Positions 57,246 to 64,000 of a stretch of DNA of 64,000 nt are shown here, in pieces. Position 1 is the stretch's first letter; the number at the start of each line of letters is the position of its first letter. The notes beneath the pieces are model-generated. The model was not told where the DNA came from. It searched no databases and saw only the letters and a program-made list of their open reading frames with translations. The stretch comes from Blastococcus sp. TF02A-30 (GTDB taxonomy: Bacteria; Actinomycetota; Actinomycetes; Mycobacteriales; Geodermatophilaceae): assembly GCF_003319185.1 (NCBI RefSeq), contig NZ_QOHJ01000001.1, forward strand, positions 310,001 through 374,000. Reading direction: 5' to 3'. A program made the translations under genes and the position numbers.

Positions 57246-58775
57246 GTGTTCGACGGAGGTGGGTTCGGGGTCGCCGTGACGGTGGCTCAGCTCGCTGCGC
57301 CGTCGAGGCCGGTGGAGCAGCTCCCCGACGGCGTCGTGTCCCGGCCGACCCGCCTCGGCGAGGTCGTCCCCGTGCGCGCGCGGTCCGATGCGGAGCTGGC
57401 GGCCGAGCTGCAGCGCGTCGAGCGGGGCGAATCCGCGCTGGCCGCCTACAAGCTCGAGCTCGTCGCCGCGCTCGCCTCCCGCCGACCGGCCGAGCGCGAC
57501 CTGCCCCAGGGCGCAGCGGGTGCTGCGTCCCCGGACTGGGCACCGGGCCCCGGCAACGCGCCGGCCGAGGGGGTCAGCGAGTTCTTCGCCGACGAGCTGG
57601 CGCTGGTGCTGAACTGCTCCCGGTCGTCGGCAACCCGGCTGGCGGATGCGTCCGCCGTGCTCGTCCACGAGCTGCCGACGACGTGGGCGGCGCTGGCCGA
57701 CGGGCAGCTCGACTGGCCGCGTGCCCGTGCCCTCGCGGCCGAGCTGTCCGAGCCCGCGAGGGAAGTCGAGCCCGCCGTGCTCGCCGCGGTCGAGGCTGCG
57801 GTCCTGCCGCGGGCATCCGGGCTGTCCATCCCGGGTCTGCGGGCGCTGGCCCGCAAGGAGCTGATCCAGCGCGATGCTGCGGCCGCCGAACGGCGTCGGC
57901 GGCAGGCGGAGAAGGCTGCTGACGTCACCGTCCGGCCGATGCGCGACGGGATGGCGGAGTTCCGGGCGTTCCTGCCGCAGCCGATGGCCGCGGCCCTGCG
58001 GGAGACCATCGACGGTTACGCGCGGCTGGCCGAGTCCGCAGGGGAGCCGGGAACCATCGGCCAGTTGCGGACCGGTGTCCTCGCCGACCTGGTGCTGCGC
58101 CCGTGGGACAGCAGCCGCCCGCCGGTCACGGCGCACCTGCAGGTCATCGCACCGCTGGGCACGGTGCGCGGCCAGTGCTGCGGCGACGGGGAACCGGCCG
58201 AGGTGAACGGTGAACCGATCACCACCGCCCAGCTGCGCGACCTGCTCGAGCAGCTCGACGCGCTCTGCCCGGGCGGCCTGCAGGCCCCCGTCGGCGGCAC
58301 CCTCCACCTGGCCCTCGTCGATCCGCGCACCGGCGCGCTGCGTGCCACGGTGAGCCGGGCCGAGCTGGAACGGCTGGTCCGCCGTGGGTGCCCCGACCAC
58401 CCCGACGGTGACTGCGCCTGCCCGGTCCTGGCCCGACCCGGTCCGGTCGACCGCTACCGGCCCAGCGCTGCCCAGCGCCGTTTCCTCGAAGCCCGGGACC
58501 GCACCTGCCGGCATCCCGGGTGCCGCAACCGCGCCGGCTGGGCCGACCTCGACCACGTCGTCGCGCACGCCGAGGGCGGGGAGACGGCGTGCGAGAACCT
58601 CTGCTGCCTGTGCCGCCGCCATCACCGGCTCAAGACCTTCGCCCCCGGCTGGGTCTTCGCCATGGACCACGACGGCGTGCTCACCGTGACCACCTCCAGC
58701 GGCGTCACCCGGGTCACGCGACCGCCAGGTCTCCGCGCACCCGACACCGGGGACGACGACCCGCCGCCGTTCTAG
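57246..58775 (+). CDS. DUF222 / HNH endonuclease domain protein
   Basis: A 509-residue DUF222 protein, the second in the window. The N-terminal half has ALAAYKLELVAALASRRP, LVLNCSRSSATRLADASAVLVHELPTTWAALADGQLDWPRARALAAEL and VRPMRDGMAEFRAFLPQPMAAAL. The HNH domain near 415-465 has RFLEARDRTCRHPGCRNRAGWADLDHVVAHAEGG and LCCLCRRHHRLKT, with both His and the Cys pairs in place. It is more complete in its HNH than the copy at 10 kb and lacks that copy's long Pro/Arg-rich tail. Its stop shares CTAG with the convergent hydrolase gene. Confidence 0.92.
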   Translation: MFDGGGFGVAVTVAQLAAPSRPVEQLPDGVVSRPTRLGEVVPVRARSDAELAAELQRVERGESALAAYKLELVAALASRRPAERDLPQGAAGAASPDWAPGPGNAPAEGVSEFFADELALVLNCSRSSATRLADASAVLVHELPTTWAALADGQLDWPRARALAAELSEPAREVEPAVLAAVEAAVLPRASGLSIPGLRALARKELIQRDAAAAERRRRQAEKAADVTVRPMRDGMAEFRAFLPQPMAAALRETIDGYARLAESAGEPGTIGQLRTGVLADLVLRPWDSSRPPVTAHLQVIAPLGTVRGQCCGDGEPAEVNGEPITTAQLRDLLEQLDALCPGGLQAPVGGTLHLALVDPRTGALRATVSRAELERLVRRGCPDHPDGDCACPVLARPGPVDRYRPSAAQRRFLEARDRTCRHPGCRNRAGWADLDHVVAHAEGGETACENLCCLCRRHHRLKTFAPGWVFAMDHDGVLTVTTSSGVTRVTRPPGLRAPDTGDDDPPPF

Positions 58776-59392
58776 GCCGGGAGCACCTCGGTGAGCCAGG
58801 ACATCGCCGCGGCGGCCACCAGGCCGGGGTTCTTCCTGAGCGAGTGGTCGCCCGGCACGGCGTAGACCGAGGCGTGCCCGACGCCGGCCAGCGCGGCGGC
58901 GACGTCCTCCGGCCGGCCGAAGGCGTCGGTCTCCCCCTGGACCACGACCAGCGGCACCCGCACGCCGGTCAGCTCCGGGGCCCGGCTCTTCTCCGGCCTG
59001 CCCGGCGGGTGCAGCGGGAAGGCGAGCGCGAGCACCCCGGCCGCGCCCTCGGCCGCCGCCGTCCGGCAGGCGACCCGCGCCCCGGCGCTGCGGCCGGCCA
59101 GCACCAGTCGCCCGGGGAGCCGGTCGGTCAGCCGGAGCCGGTCCAGGACCGCGCCCCACGCCTCGTCCAGCCGCGGTGGGGCGGGCGCGATCTTCTTCCC
59201 GGCGACCCGCCACGGCTGGTCCACCCGGTGCACCAGCCAGCCGGCGTCCGCGGCCTCGCCGGCCAGCGCGGCCAGGTCCGCCGATTCCGACCCACCGCCG
59301 GCGCCGTGCCCGAGCACCAGGGTCCCGGCCGCGCCGGAGCCGGCGGACAGCACCCGCGCCGGGCCGTGCGGGGTGTCGACGAGGTCGCTCAC
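58772..59392 (-). CDS. Alpha/beta hydrolase (Tex30/KANL3-like)
   Basis: A 206-residue hydrolase. It has TLVLGHGAGGGSESADL (oxyanion region), LVLAGRSAGARVACRTAA (nucleophile Ser in GRSAGA), LALAFPLHPPGRPEKSR, LVVVQGETDAFGRPEDV (acid) and AVPGDHSLRKN (His). This set, with HGAGGG and GRSxGGR-like elbow, is the bacterial Tex30/KANL3-type family of unknown substrate. It is translationally coupled to the HAD gene upstream by a four-base overlap. Confidence 0.87.
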   Translation of the reverse strand: MSDLVDTPHGPARVLSAGSGAAGTLVLGHGAGGGSESADLAALAGEAADAGWLVHRVDQPWRVAGKKIAPAPPRLDEAWGAVLDRLRLTDRLPGRLVLAGRSAGARVACRTAAAEGAAGVLALAFPLHPPGRPEKSRAPELTGVRVPLVVVQGETDAFGRPEDVAAALAGVGHASVYAVPGDHSLRKNPGLVAAAAMSWLTEVLPA

Positions 59393-60057
59393 GCCGGCAG
59401 GGCGAGCAGGGCGTCGATCGCACCCGCCAAGTCGCCGGCCTGCACGTGCGGGGCCTCGTAGACGGTCGGGTAGCTGCGCTCGCCGCGCGGGAACCACGCC
59501 CCGGTCAGCCCGGCCCGCTGCGCGCCGAGGACGTCCCAGCCGTGCGCCGCCACCAGCGCGAGGCGGTCGGGCGCCACCCCGCAGGAGCCGGCCGCCCACA
59601 GGTAGACCTCGCGGGCCGGCTTCCACGCGCGGATCGCCTCGCTGGACAGCGTCGCCGACACCAGCGGCGTGATGCCGCCCCGCTCGAGCGCTGCCTCGGC
59701 CACGCCGGGGGAGCCGTGGGACAGCGTCACCACGCGCACGCCCGCCTCGACCAGCCGGCGCAGCGCGGGCTCGACGTCCGGGTGCGGTGCCAGCTCCCCG
59801 AACGCGGCGACGACGTCGGCCCGGGCGGCGGGGGAGAGGTCGCTCTCCTGGGCCAGCGCCGCGTCGAAGGCGTCGCGGAACGAGCACCAGGTGCCGGTCA
59901 CCGTCGCGGCGAACCCGGTGAGCAGCGTCCGGGCGAAGACCGTGCGGAGCAGGTCGGCCGGCTGACCTGCCTCCACCAGGCGGGCCCGCACCGGCGCGAG
60001 GTCGAGGAGGGTCTCGTTGACGTCGAAGGCGACGACGTCGGGCCGGGCCCGGGTCAT
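59389..60057 (-). CDS. HAD-family hydrolase, type II haloacid dehalogenase-like
   Basis: A 222-residue HAD enzyme. The nucleophile motif is VVAFDVNETLLDLAPVR, as in L-2-haloacid dehalogenases. Motif II is VTLSHGSPG, then WKPAREVYLWAAG (motif III Lys) and LVAAHGWDVLGAQRAGLTGAWFPRG (motif IV). The second Asp of the phosphatase-type DxD is Asn here, consistent with the dehalogenase branch. It overlaps both neighbours by four bases within a DedA-HAD-hydrolase operon. Confidence 0.9.
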   Translation of the reverse strand: MTRARPDVVAFDVNETLLDLAPVRARLVEAGQPADLLRTVFARTLLTGFAATVTGTWCSFRDAFDAALAQESDLSPAARADVVAAFGELAPHPDVEPALRRLVEAGVRVVTLSHGSPGVAEAALERGGITPLVSATLSSEAIRAWKPAREVYLWAAGSCGVAPDRLALVAAHGWDVLGAQRAGLTGAWFPRGERSYPTVYEAPHVQAGDLAGAIDALLALPA

Positions 60058-60740
60058 GCCTCGTCGCGCTCGTCGGCCGGCAGGTTCGCCCCGGCCGTCG
60101 GCGGGCGGCGCAGCCGCCCGGTGGCCTTCTTCCAGACGAACCAGCCGACGGCGGCGATGACGACCGCCGCGACCACGTAGTCCAGGTAGTGCAGGTTCCG
60201 CTCGACGAAGTCGCCCGCGGCCACGCCAAGGCCGATGAGCAGGCTGTTCCAGATCAGGCTTCCGGCCGCGGTGAACACCAGGAACTGCCAGAAGGGCATG
60301 CGCACGACGCCCGCGGGCACCGAGATGAAGCTGCGCACGATCGGCACCATGCGGCCGAAGAACACCGCCGAGCGCCCGTGCCGCTCGAACCAGGCGAAGG
60401 TCTTGTCCACGTCCTCGGTCTCCACCAGCGGCAGCCGGTCGAGGAACGCGTGCGACCGGCGGGGCCCGAGCGCGCGGCCCACGTAGTAGAAGAAGACCGC
60501 CCCGAGGATCGAGCCGAGCGTGGCGAACAGCACCACGGGCACGACCGCCAGGTCGCCGCTGTTGATCAGCACACCGGCGAGCCCGAGCACCGCCTCGCTG
60601 GGGATCGGCGGGATGACGGTCTCGGCCAGGATGCTGAGCCCGACGCCGACGGCGCCCAGGTCGCGCACCAGGTCCAGCAGGAAAGCGGTGATCCCACCCT
60701 CGTCGGAGGCGGCAGCGGCGAGGAGGTCCATGGGGCCCAC
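60054..60740 (-). CDS. DedA family membrane protein
   Basis: A 228-residue DedA/VTT protein, a likely lipid scramblase or undecaprenyl-phosphate-type flippase. Signatures are SILAETVIPPIPSEAVLGLAGVLI, GSILGAVFFYYVGRALG, FFGRMVPIVRSFISVPAGVVRMPFWQF (the essential Arg and Gly) and the C-terminal helix VVAAVVIAAVGWFVW. It is the first gene of the reverse operon. ATG at 60731 (MDLLAAA) is an in-frame alternative three codons in. Confidence 0.92.
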   Translation of the reverse strand: MGPMDLLAAAASDEGGITAFLLDLVRDLGAVGVGLSILAETVIPPIPSEAVLGLAGVLINSGDLAVVPVVLFATLGSILGAVFFYYVGRALGPRRSHAFLDRLPLVETEDVDKTFAWFERHGRSAVFFGRMVPIVRSFISVPAGVVRMPFWQFLVFTAAGSLIWNSLLIGLGVAAGDFVERNLHYLDYVVAAVVIAAVGWFVWKKATGRLRRPPTAGANLPADERDEA

Positions 60741-60803
60741 GGTATCGGCGCCGCCGGAGCGCTGCCGCGACGCACGGGGGGAGCGGCACTAGCGTCGGCA
60801 GGC

Positions 60804-62102
60804 ATGCGCCAGCGCTTCACCGCCCGCGCCGCCGTGGTCGGGGACCGCGCCGGCACCGTCGTCCCCGATGCCGTCGTGGACGTCGACGACGGCCGGATCG
60901 GCTACGTCGGCCCGGCCGCGGAGGCACCGGACGCCGGGGACGCCGAGGTGGTCGCCCTCCCCGGCGTCCTCACGCCGGGCCTGGTCAACGCCCACTCGCA
61001 CGCGCCGATGGTGCTGTTCCGCGGGCAGGGCGAGGGGCTGCCGCTGGAGCGCTGGCTGCGCGAGGTCATGTGGCCGCGGGAGGCCCGGCTCACCCCCGAG
61101 GACGTCGAGGTGGCGATGACCGCGGCCTCGGCGGAGATGCTCGGCAACGGCATCACCACCAGCGTGGAGATGTACTTCCACCCGGAGCGGATCGCCGCCG
61201 CCGTCGGCGCCACCGGGGCGCGGGCGGTCATCGCCACCCCGCTGCTGCCGCTGCCGGGTCTGCCGCCCATGGAGGAGCAGCTGCGGGCCGCCGTCGCGCT
61301 GGCCGCCACGGCGCCCGACGACGGCACCGTCGAGTACGGCCTCGGCCCGCACGCCGCCTACACCGTGCCGCTGCCCCTGCTCGCCGACGCCGCCGCGGCC
61401 GCCCGCGAGCACGGCCTGCTGCTGCACCTGCACGTGGCGGAGACCGCCACCGAGGGCGCCGACCTGCTCGCCGCGCACGGGCTGTCGGTCCCGGGGCTGC
61501 TGGCGTCCTACGACGTCCTCGGCGGCCGGGTGCTCGGCGCGCACTGCGTGCACATGGACGACGGCGACCTCGACCTCTGGCAGGAGTACGACGTCGCCGT
61601 GGCGCACTGCCCGGCCAGCAACGCCAAGCTCGCCAGCGGCGTCGCCCGGCTGCGGGACATGCTCGACCGCGGCATCCGGGTGGGGCTGGGCACCGACGGG
61701 CCGGCGTCCAACGACTCGCTCGACCTGCTCGCCGACACCCGGCTCGCCGCCGCCATGGCCCGGCTGGCCGGGCGCTCGGCCACGGCGCTCACCGCCGCGG
61801 AGGCGTTCTGGCTGGCGACCGGGGCCTCGGCCGACGCCATCGGCCGGCCCGACCTGGGGCAGCTGGCAGCCGGCCGGCGCGCCGACCTCGTGCACGTCGA
61901 CACCCGGGACCTGGTCTTCGAGCCGGTCGGCGATCCCGAGGACCTGCTGGCCCACCTGGTGTGGTCGGCCGACGGACGGCACGTGCGCGACGTGTGGGTG
62001 GGAGGGGCCCCCGTCGTCCGGGACGGCCGCTCCACCCGCGTCGACGTGGACGTCCTGCGCGCCGACGTCGCCGAGCGGGCCGCGCGCCTCGCCACCGGCT
62101 GA
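60804..62102 (+). CDS. Amidohydrolase (TRZ/ATZ, MtaD-like deaminase)
   Basis: A 432-residue metal-dependent deaminase/hydrolase of the ATZ/TRZ group that includes 5'-methylthioadenosine/S-adenosylhomocysteine deaminase. Metal ligands are LVNAHSHAPM near 67, HLHVAETATEGADL near 212, GAHCVHMD near 250 and GLGTDGPASNDSLDLL near 300. EVMWPREARLTPEDV and GITTSVEMYF fit the family. The last 60 residues form the urease-type beta-sandwich (RADLVHVDTRDLVFEP). Substrate is likely an aminopurine or similar ring; unproven. Confidence 0.9.
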   Translation: MRQRFTARAAVVGDRAGTVVPDAVVDVDDGRIGYVGPAAEAPDAGDAEVVALPGVLTPGLVNAHSHAPMVLFRGQGEGLPLERWLREVMWPREARLTPEDVEVAMTAASAEMLGNGITTSVEMYFHPERIAAAVGATGARAVIATPLLPLPGLPPMEEQLRAAVALAATAPDDGTVEYGLGPHAAYTVPLPLLADAAAAAREHGLLLHLHVAETATEGADLLAAHGLSVPGLLASYDVLGGRVLGAHCVHMDDGDLDLWQEYDVAVAHCPASNAKLASGVARLRDMLDRGIRVGLGTDGPASNDSLDLLADTRLAAAMARLAGRSATALTAAEAFWLATGASADAIGRPDLGQLAAGRRADLVHVDTRDLVFEPVGDPEDLLAHLVWSADGRHVRDVWVGGAPVVRDGRSTRVDVDVLRADVAERAARLATG

Positions 62103-62109
62103 CGCTTCT

Positions 62110-62125
62110 TCAACCAAGCGGTTGA
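62110..62125. promoter_or_regulatory. Upstream ArsR operator TCAACC-N4-GGTTGA
   Basis: Dyad TCAACCAAGCGGTTGA overlapping the -35 element. It shares CAACC-N4-GGTTG with the second dyad 45 bases downstream. Likely bound by the ArsR protein encoded next. Confidence 0.7.
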
Positions 62126-62151
62126 CAACCGCTGGAGTCCGGTCCTACGGT
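62122..62151 (+). promoter_or_regulatory. Promoter of the ArsR-SRPBCC operon
   Basis: TTGACA (-35) and TACGGT (-10-like), 18 bases apart. The -35 overlaps the upstream operator and the expected start site falls in the downstream operator, so a bound repressor would block initiation. Confidence 0.6.
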
Positions 62152-62154
62152 GTT

Positions 62155-62174
62155 GTTCAACCGCAAGGTTGAAC
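62155..62174. promoter_or_regulatory. Downstream ArsR operator GTTCAACC-N4-GGTTGAAC
   Basis: Perfect 8-bp arms around GCAA, 13 bases before the ArsR start codon. The ribosome site (GAGGAGGAC) follows directly. Confidence 0.75.
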
Positions 62175-62187
62175 GAGGAGGACGTGC

Positions 62188-62541
62188 ATGGCGGCGGATC
62201 CGCTCTCCCGGGTGTTCTCGGCGCTGGCCGACCCCACCCGGCGGGACATCGTGGCGCGGCTCGCGGTCGCCGACGCCACGGTCAACGAGCTCGCCGCGCC
62301 CTACGACGTGACCGTCCAGGCCGTGTCCAAGCACCTCAAGGTGCTCGAGGACGCCGGCCTGGTGAGCCGGAGCCGGGAGGCGCAGCGCCGCCCGGTGCAC
62401 CTCGAGGCGGAGGTCTTCGACCTCATGACCAAGTGGATCGAGCGCTACCGCCGCCAGGCCGAGGAGCGCTACCGCCGTCTCGACGACGTCCTGCGGTCGA
62501 TGCCGGACGCCCCGCCCGCCCCTGGAGGAGATCCGTCATGA
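62188..62541 (+). CDS. ArsR-family transcriptional regulator
   Basis: A 117-residue winged-helix repressor: SRVFSALADPTRRDIVARLAVADATVNELAAPYDVTVQAVSKHLKVLEDAGLVSRSREAQRRPVHL. This is the metal-independent ArsR subgroup that accompanies SRPBCC (AHSA1-like) genes; no metal-binding Cys is present. The ATG follows GAGGAGGACGTGC. Two matching dyads in the promoter suggest autorepression. The stop overlaps the start of the first SRPBCC gene (ATGA). Confidence 0.93.
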   Translation: MAADPLSRVFSALADPTRRDIVARLAVADATVNELAAPYDVTVQAVSKHLKVLEDAGLVSRSREAQRRPVHLEAEVFDLMTKWIERYRRQAEERYRRLDDVLRSMPDAPPAPGGDPS

Positions 62542-63038
62542 CGAACACCGTGCCCAGCGAGGCCCGGATCACCGCGGACCCCGACGTCCCGCTGATCCGG
62601 ACCACCCGCGAGTTCGACGCACCGAAGGAGAAGGTGTTCCGGGCGCACGCCGATCCCGACCTCGCCGCCCGGTGGCTGGGGCCGAACGGCACGCGGACCC
62701 GGATCGACCGGTGGGAGTGCCGCACCGGGGGCTACTTCCGGTACGTGTCCGTCAACGACGGCGAGGAGTACGGCTCCGGCCAGGAGTTCGCCTTCTTCGG
62801 CAGCTTCCACCAGGTCCGGCCCGGCGAGCTGATCGTGCAGACCTTCACCTACGAGGGCGTCCCCGACGGGGTCTTCCTGGAGAGGCTGCACCTGGAGGAC
62901 ATCGGCGGCGGGCGCAGCCGGCTGACCTCCACCTCGCTCTGCGACTCGTTCGCCGATCGCGACGCCATGCTCTCCGGCATGGACGTCGGCGTGCACGAGG
63001 GCTACGCCAAGCTCGACGAGCTGCTGGCCCGCGGCTGA
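62538..63038 (+). CDS. SRPBCC (AHSA1-like) domain protein
   Basis: A 166-residue START-like/AHSA1 ligand-binding protein: VPLIRTTREFDAPKEKVFRAHADPDLAARWLGP then WECRTGGYFRYVSVNDGEEYGSGQEFAFFGSFHQVRPGELIVQTFTYEG and LHLEDIGGGRSRLTSTSLCDSFADRD. Such proteins next to ArsR often bind hydrophobic small molecules; role unknown. It is about half identical by eye to the next gene, indicating a tandem duplication. Confidence 0.9.
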   Translation: MTNTVPSEARITADPDVPLIRTTREFDAPKEKVFRAHADPDLAARWLGPNGTRTRIDRWECRTGGYFRYVSVNDGEEYGSGQEFAFFGSFHQVRPGELIVQTFTYEGVPDGVFLERLHLEDIGGGRSRLTSTSLCDSFADRDAMLSGMDVGVHEGYAKLDELLARG

Positions 63039-63069
63039 GAGTTCCCACCCACCCAGGAGGAGAAGTGGC

Positions 63070-63552
63070 ATGACCAGCACGCAGCACCGCGAGACCCAGA
63101 TCGTCCTCGACCCCGACGTCCCGCTCGTCCGGATCGTGCGCGAGTTCGACGCCCGGCCCGAGAAGGTCTTCCGGGCGCACGTCGACCCGGAGCTGTTCGC
63201 CCGGTGGACCGGCCCGAGGGACATGGAGATCCGGATCGACCGGCACGACTGCCGCACCGGCGGCTCCTACCGGTACGTGATGTCGCAGGACGGCGAGGAG
63301 TACGCCTTCAACGGCGCCTTCCACGAGGTGCGGGAGAACGAGCTCATCGTCCAGACGTTCGCCTTCGAGGGAATGCCCGACGACGTCGCCCTGGAGAAGA
63401 TCGTGCTCGAGGACCTCGGGAACGGGCGCACGCGGCTCACCTCGACGTCGCTGGTCGACTCGTTCGAGGGGCGCGACGGTTTCGTCGCCAGCGGCATGGA
63501 GGTCGGCGTGAACGAGGGCTACGAGAAGCTCGACGAGCTGCTGGCCGGCTGA
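63070..63552 (+). CDS. SRPBCC (AHSA1-like) domain protein, tandem paralogue
   Basis: A 160-residue paralogue of the preceding protein: VPLVRIVREFDARPEKVFRAHVDPELFARWTGP, then HDCRTGGSYRYVMSQDGEEYAFNGAFHEVRENELIVQTFAFEG and EDLGNGRTRLTSTSLVDSF. It lacks the short loop before the second strand seen in its neighbour. ATG behind CAGGAGGAGAAG, 31 bases after the first copy, so one transcript is likely. Confidence 0.9.
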   Translation: MTSTQHRETQIVLDPDVPLVRIVREFDARPEKVFRAHVDPELFARWTGPRDMEIRIDRHDCRTGGSYRYVMSQDGEEYAFNGAFHEVRENELIVQTFAFEGMPDDVALEKIVLEDLGNGRTRLTSTSLVDSFEGRDGFVASGMEVGVNEGYEKLDELLAG

Positions 63553-63784
63553 CCGGTCAGGCGCCGGCGAGCGTGGCGTCGTCGGTCCAGGCGTAGAGGT
63601 GGTCGTCCACCACGACGGCCACCTCTACGCCTGGCACAGGCGGGCCTGCTCGCCGGCGAGGTCGGGCCAGCTGCCGCCGCCGTCGAACGGCATGCCGACG
63701 AGCCTGGTCGAGCAGGGGATCCGCCCGCGTCGGGCGGGGCGGTGATCCTCGGCGGCGATCGCGTCCGCCCGGGGGATGACCCGG
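63553..63784 (-). pseudogene. Possible decayed reading frame with inverted repeat
   Basis: No intact gene. On the reverse strand two fragments in different frames look protein-like: one reads MPFDGGGSWPDLAGEQARLCQA then stops, the other VVDDHLYAWTDDATLAGA then stops. Together they suggest a short frameshifted remnant, family unknown. The alternative is chance open frame in GC-rich intergenic DNA. The inverted repeat at 63587-63634 lies inside. Confidence 0.3.
63587..63634. terminator. 16-bp inverted repeat, possible bidirectional terminator
   Basis: Perfect 16-bp arms (CCAGGCGTAGAGGTGG and its complement) around 16 bases that can pair further (GTCGT/ACGAC). It lies between the convergent SRPBCC operon and MBL-fold gene. 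It is less GC-rich than the other terminators and may be an inverted duplication of coding DNA. Confidence 0.55.
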
Positions 63785-64000
63785 CTACGCGCGCAGGCTG
63801 ATCGTCTCGCCGCGGTGCACCGTGCGCAGCTCGCCCGGAAGGCGGCGGCGCCGCACCTCCGCGACGAAGTCGCCGAGCGGGGACTTGAAGCGGTCGTAGT
63901 CGTCGAAGTGGATCGGCACGGTCACCGGCGGCTTGAGCAGCTCCACGAGGTCCGCGCCCTGGCGGTCGTCCATCGTCACCGTGAGGCCCAGTGCCTTGGT
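63785..64000 (-). CDS. MBL-fold metal-dependent hydrolase, C-terminal part only
   Basis: The last 71 or so residues of a gene that runs out of the window: TVTMDDRQGADLVELLKPPVTVPIHFDDYDRFKSPLGDFVAEV. The PVTVPIHFDDYDRFKSPL block, with a metal-ligand His, is the C-terminal signature of UlaG-like metallo-beta-lactamase-fold hydrolases of actinobacteria. N-terminal HxHxDH is outside the window. Substrate unknown. Confidence 0.8.
   Translation of the reverse strand, partial: TKALGLTVTMDDRQGADLVELLKPPVTVPIHFDDYDRFKSPLGDFVAEVRRRRLPGELRTVHRGETISLRA

Noticed and set aside
1-64000. CRISPR arrays, tRNA, rRNA, prophage, insertion sequences
   Set aside because: No regular spaced repeats, cloverleaf, transposase or phage structural genes were found on reading both strands.

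Overview
The window is high-GC DNA, densely packed with genes and rich in GTG starts and 4-bp ATGA/GTGA start-stop overlaps. It also carries actinobacterial marker families (LCP protein, DUF222-HNH, DUF2786, DUF3068, DUF3097, DUF4383, an IdeR-type iron box, mycofactocin genes). Together these point to an actinobacterium. Geodermatophilaceae (Blastococcus, Geodermatophilus or Modestobacter) is my best guess, but it is inference. I see no rRNA, tRNA, CRISPR array, prophage or insertion sequence, so this looks like ordinary chromosome.

Layout. 0-13 kb: LCP protein, small regulators, acyl-CoA dehydrogenase, a DUF3068 gene broken by an in-frame amber codon, DUF4383, carbamoyltransferase, RecQ-type helicase, DUF222-HNH and DUF2786 proteins. 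13.2-19.3 kb: molybdenum island with an HTH-TOBE protein, modABC, a MocA-like nucleotidyltransferase, moaE, moaD and moaA. 19.4-29 kb: MFS exporter, aldo/keto reductase, PadR with a FtsX-type ABC transporter, DUF3097, PRC-barrel stress protein, M18 aminopeptidase. 29-33.5 kb: MoxR ATPase, VWA protein, XdhC and MOSC, the usual maturation set for CO-dehydrogenase-type molybdenum enzymes. 33.6-36.6 kb: a reverse-strand operon of NDMA-dependent alcohol dehydrogenase, AAA ATPase and VWA protein. 38.9-48 kb: mycofactocin region (mftD, coupled SDR, mftR, mftA, mftB, mftC, mftE, mftF) interrupted by a PPOX protein, a frameshifted ychJ, an iron-boxed siderophore-binding lipoprotein and a cysteine hydrolase. 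48-52 kb: two MFS exporters around a GAF regulator. 52.2-57.2 kb: coxS-coxL-coxM-coxG with the form II active-site motif AYRGAGR. 57.2-64 kb: second DUF222-HNH protein, a hydrolase/HAD/DedA operon, amidohydrolase, ArsR with two SRPBCC proteins, and the end of an MBL-fold gene.

Two redox systems dominate. The first is a molybdenum hydroxylase of unknown substrate: ModABC imports molybdate, MoaADE builds molybdopterin, the MocA-like enzyme would add CMP, and MoxR, VWA, XdhC and MOSC would mature the coxSLM product. The second is mycofactocin: MftA is modified by MftB/C, cut by MftE, oxidised by MftD and glycosylated by MftF, then serves the nearby alcohol dehydrogenase and SDR. Two near-identical 15-bp palindromes, one in the mftD/SDR gap and one in the mftR/mftA gap, are strong candidates for the MftR operator. 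The least explained item is the AAA/VWA pair cotranscribed with the mycofactocin-type alcohol dehydrogenase.
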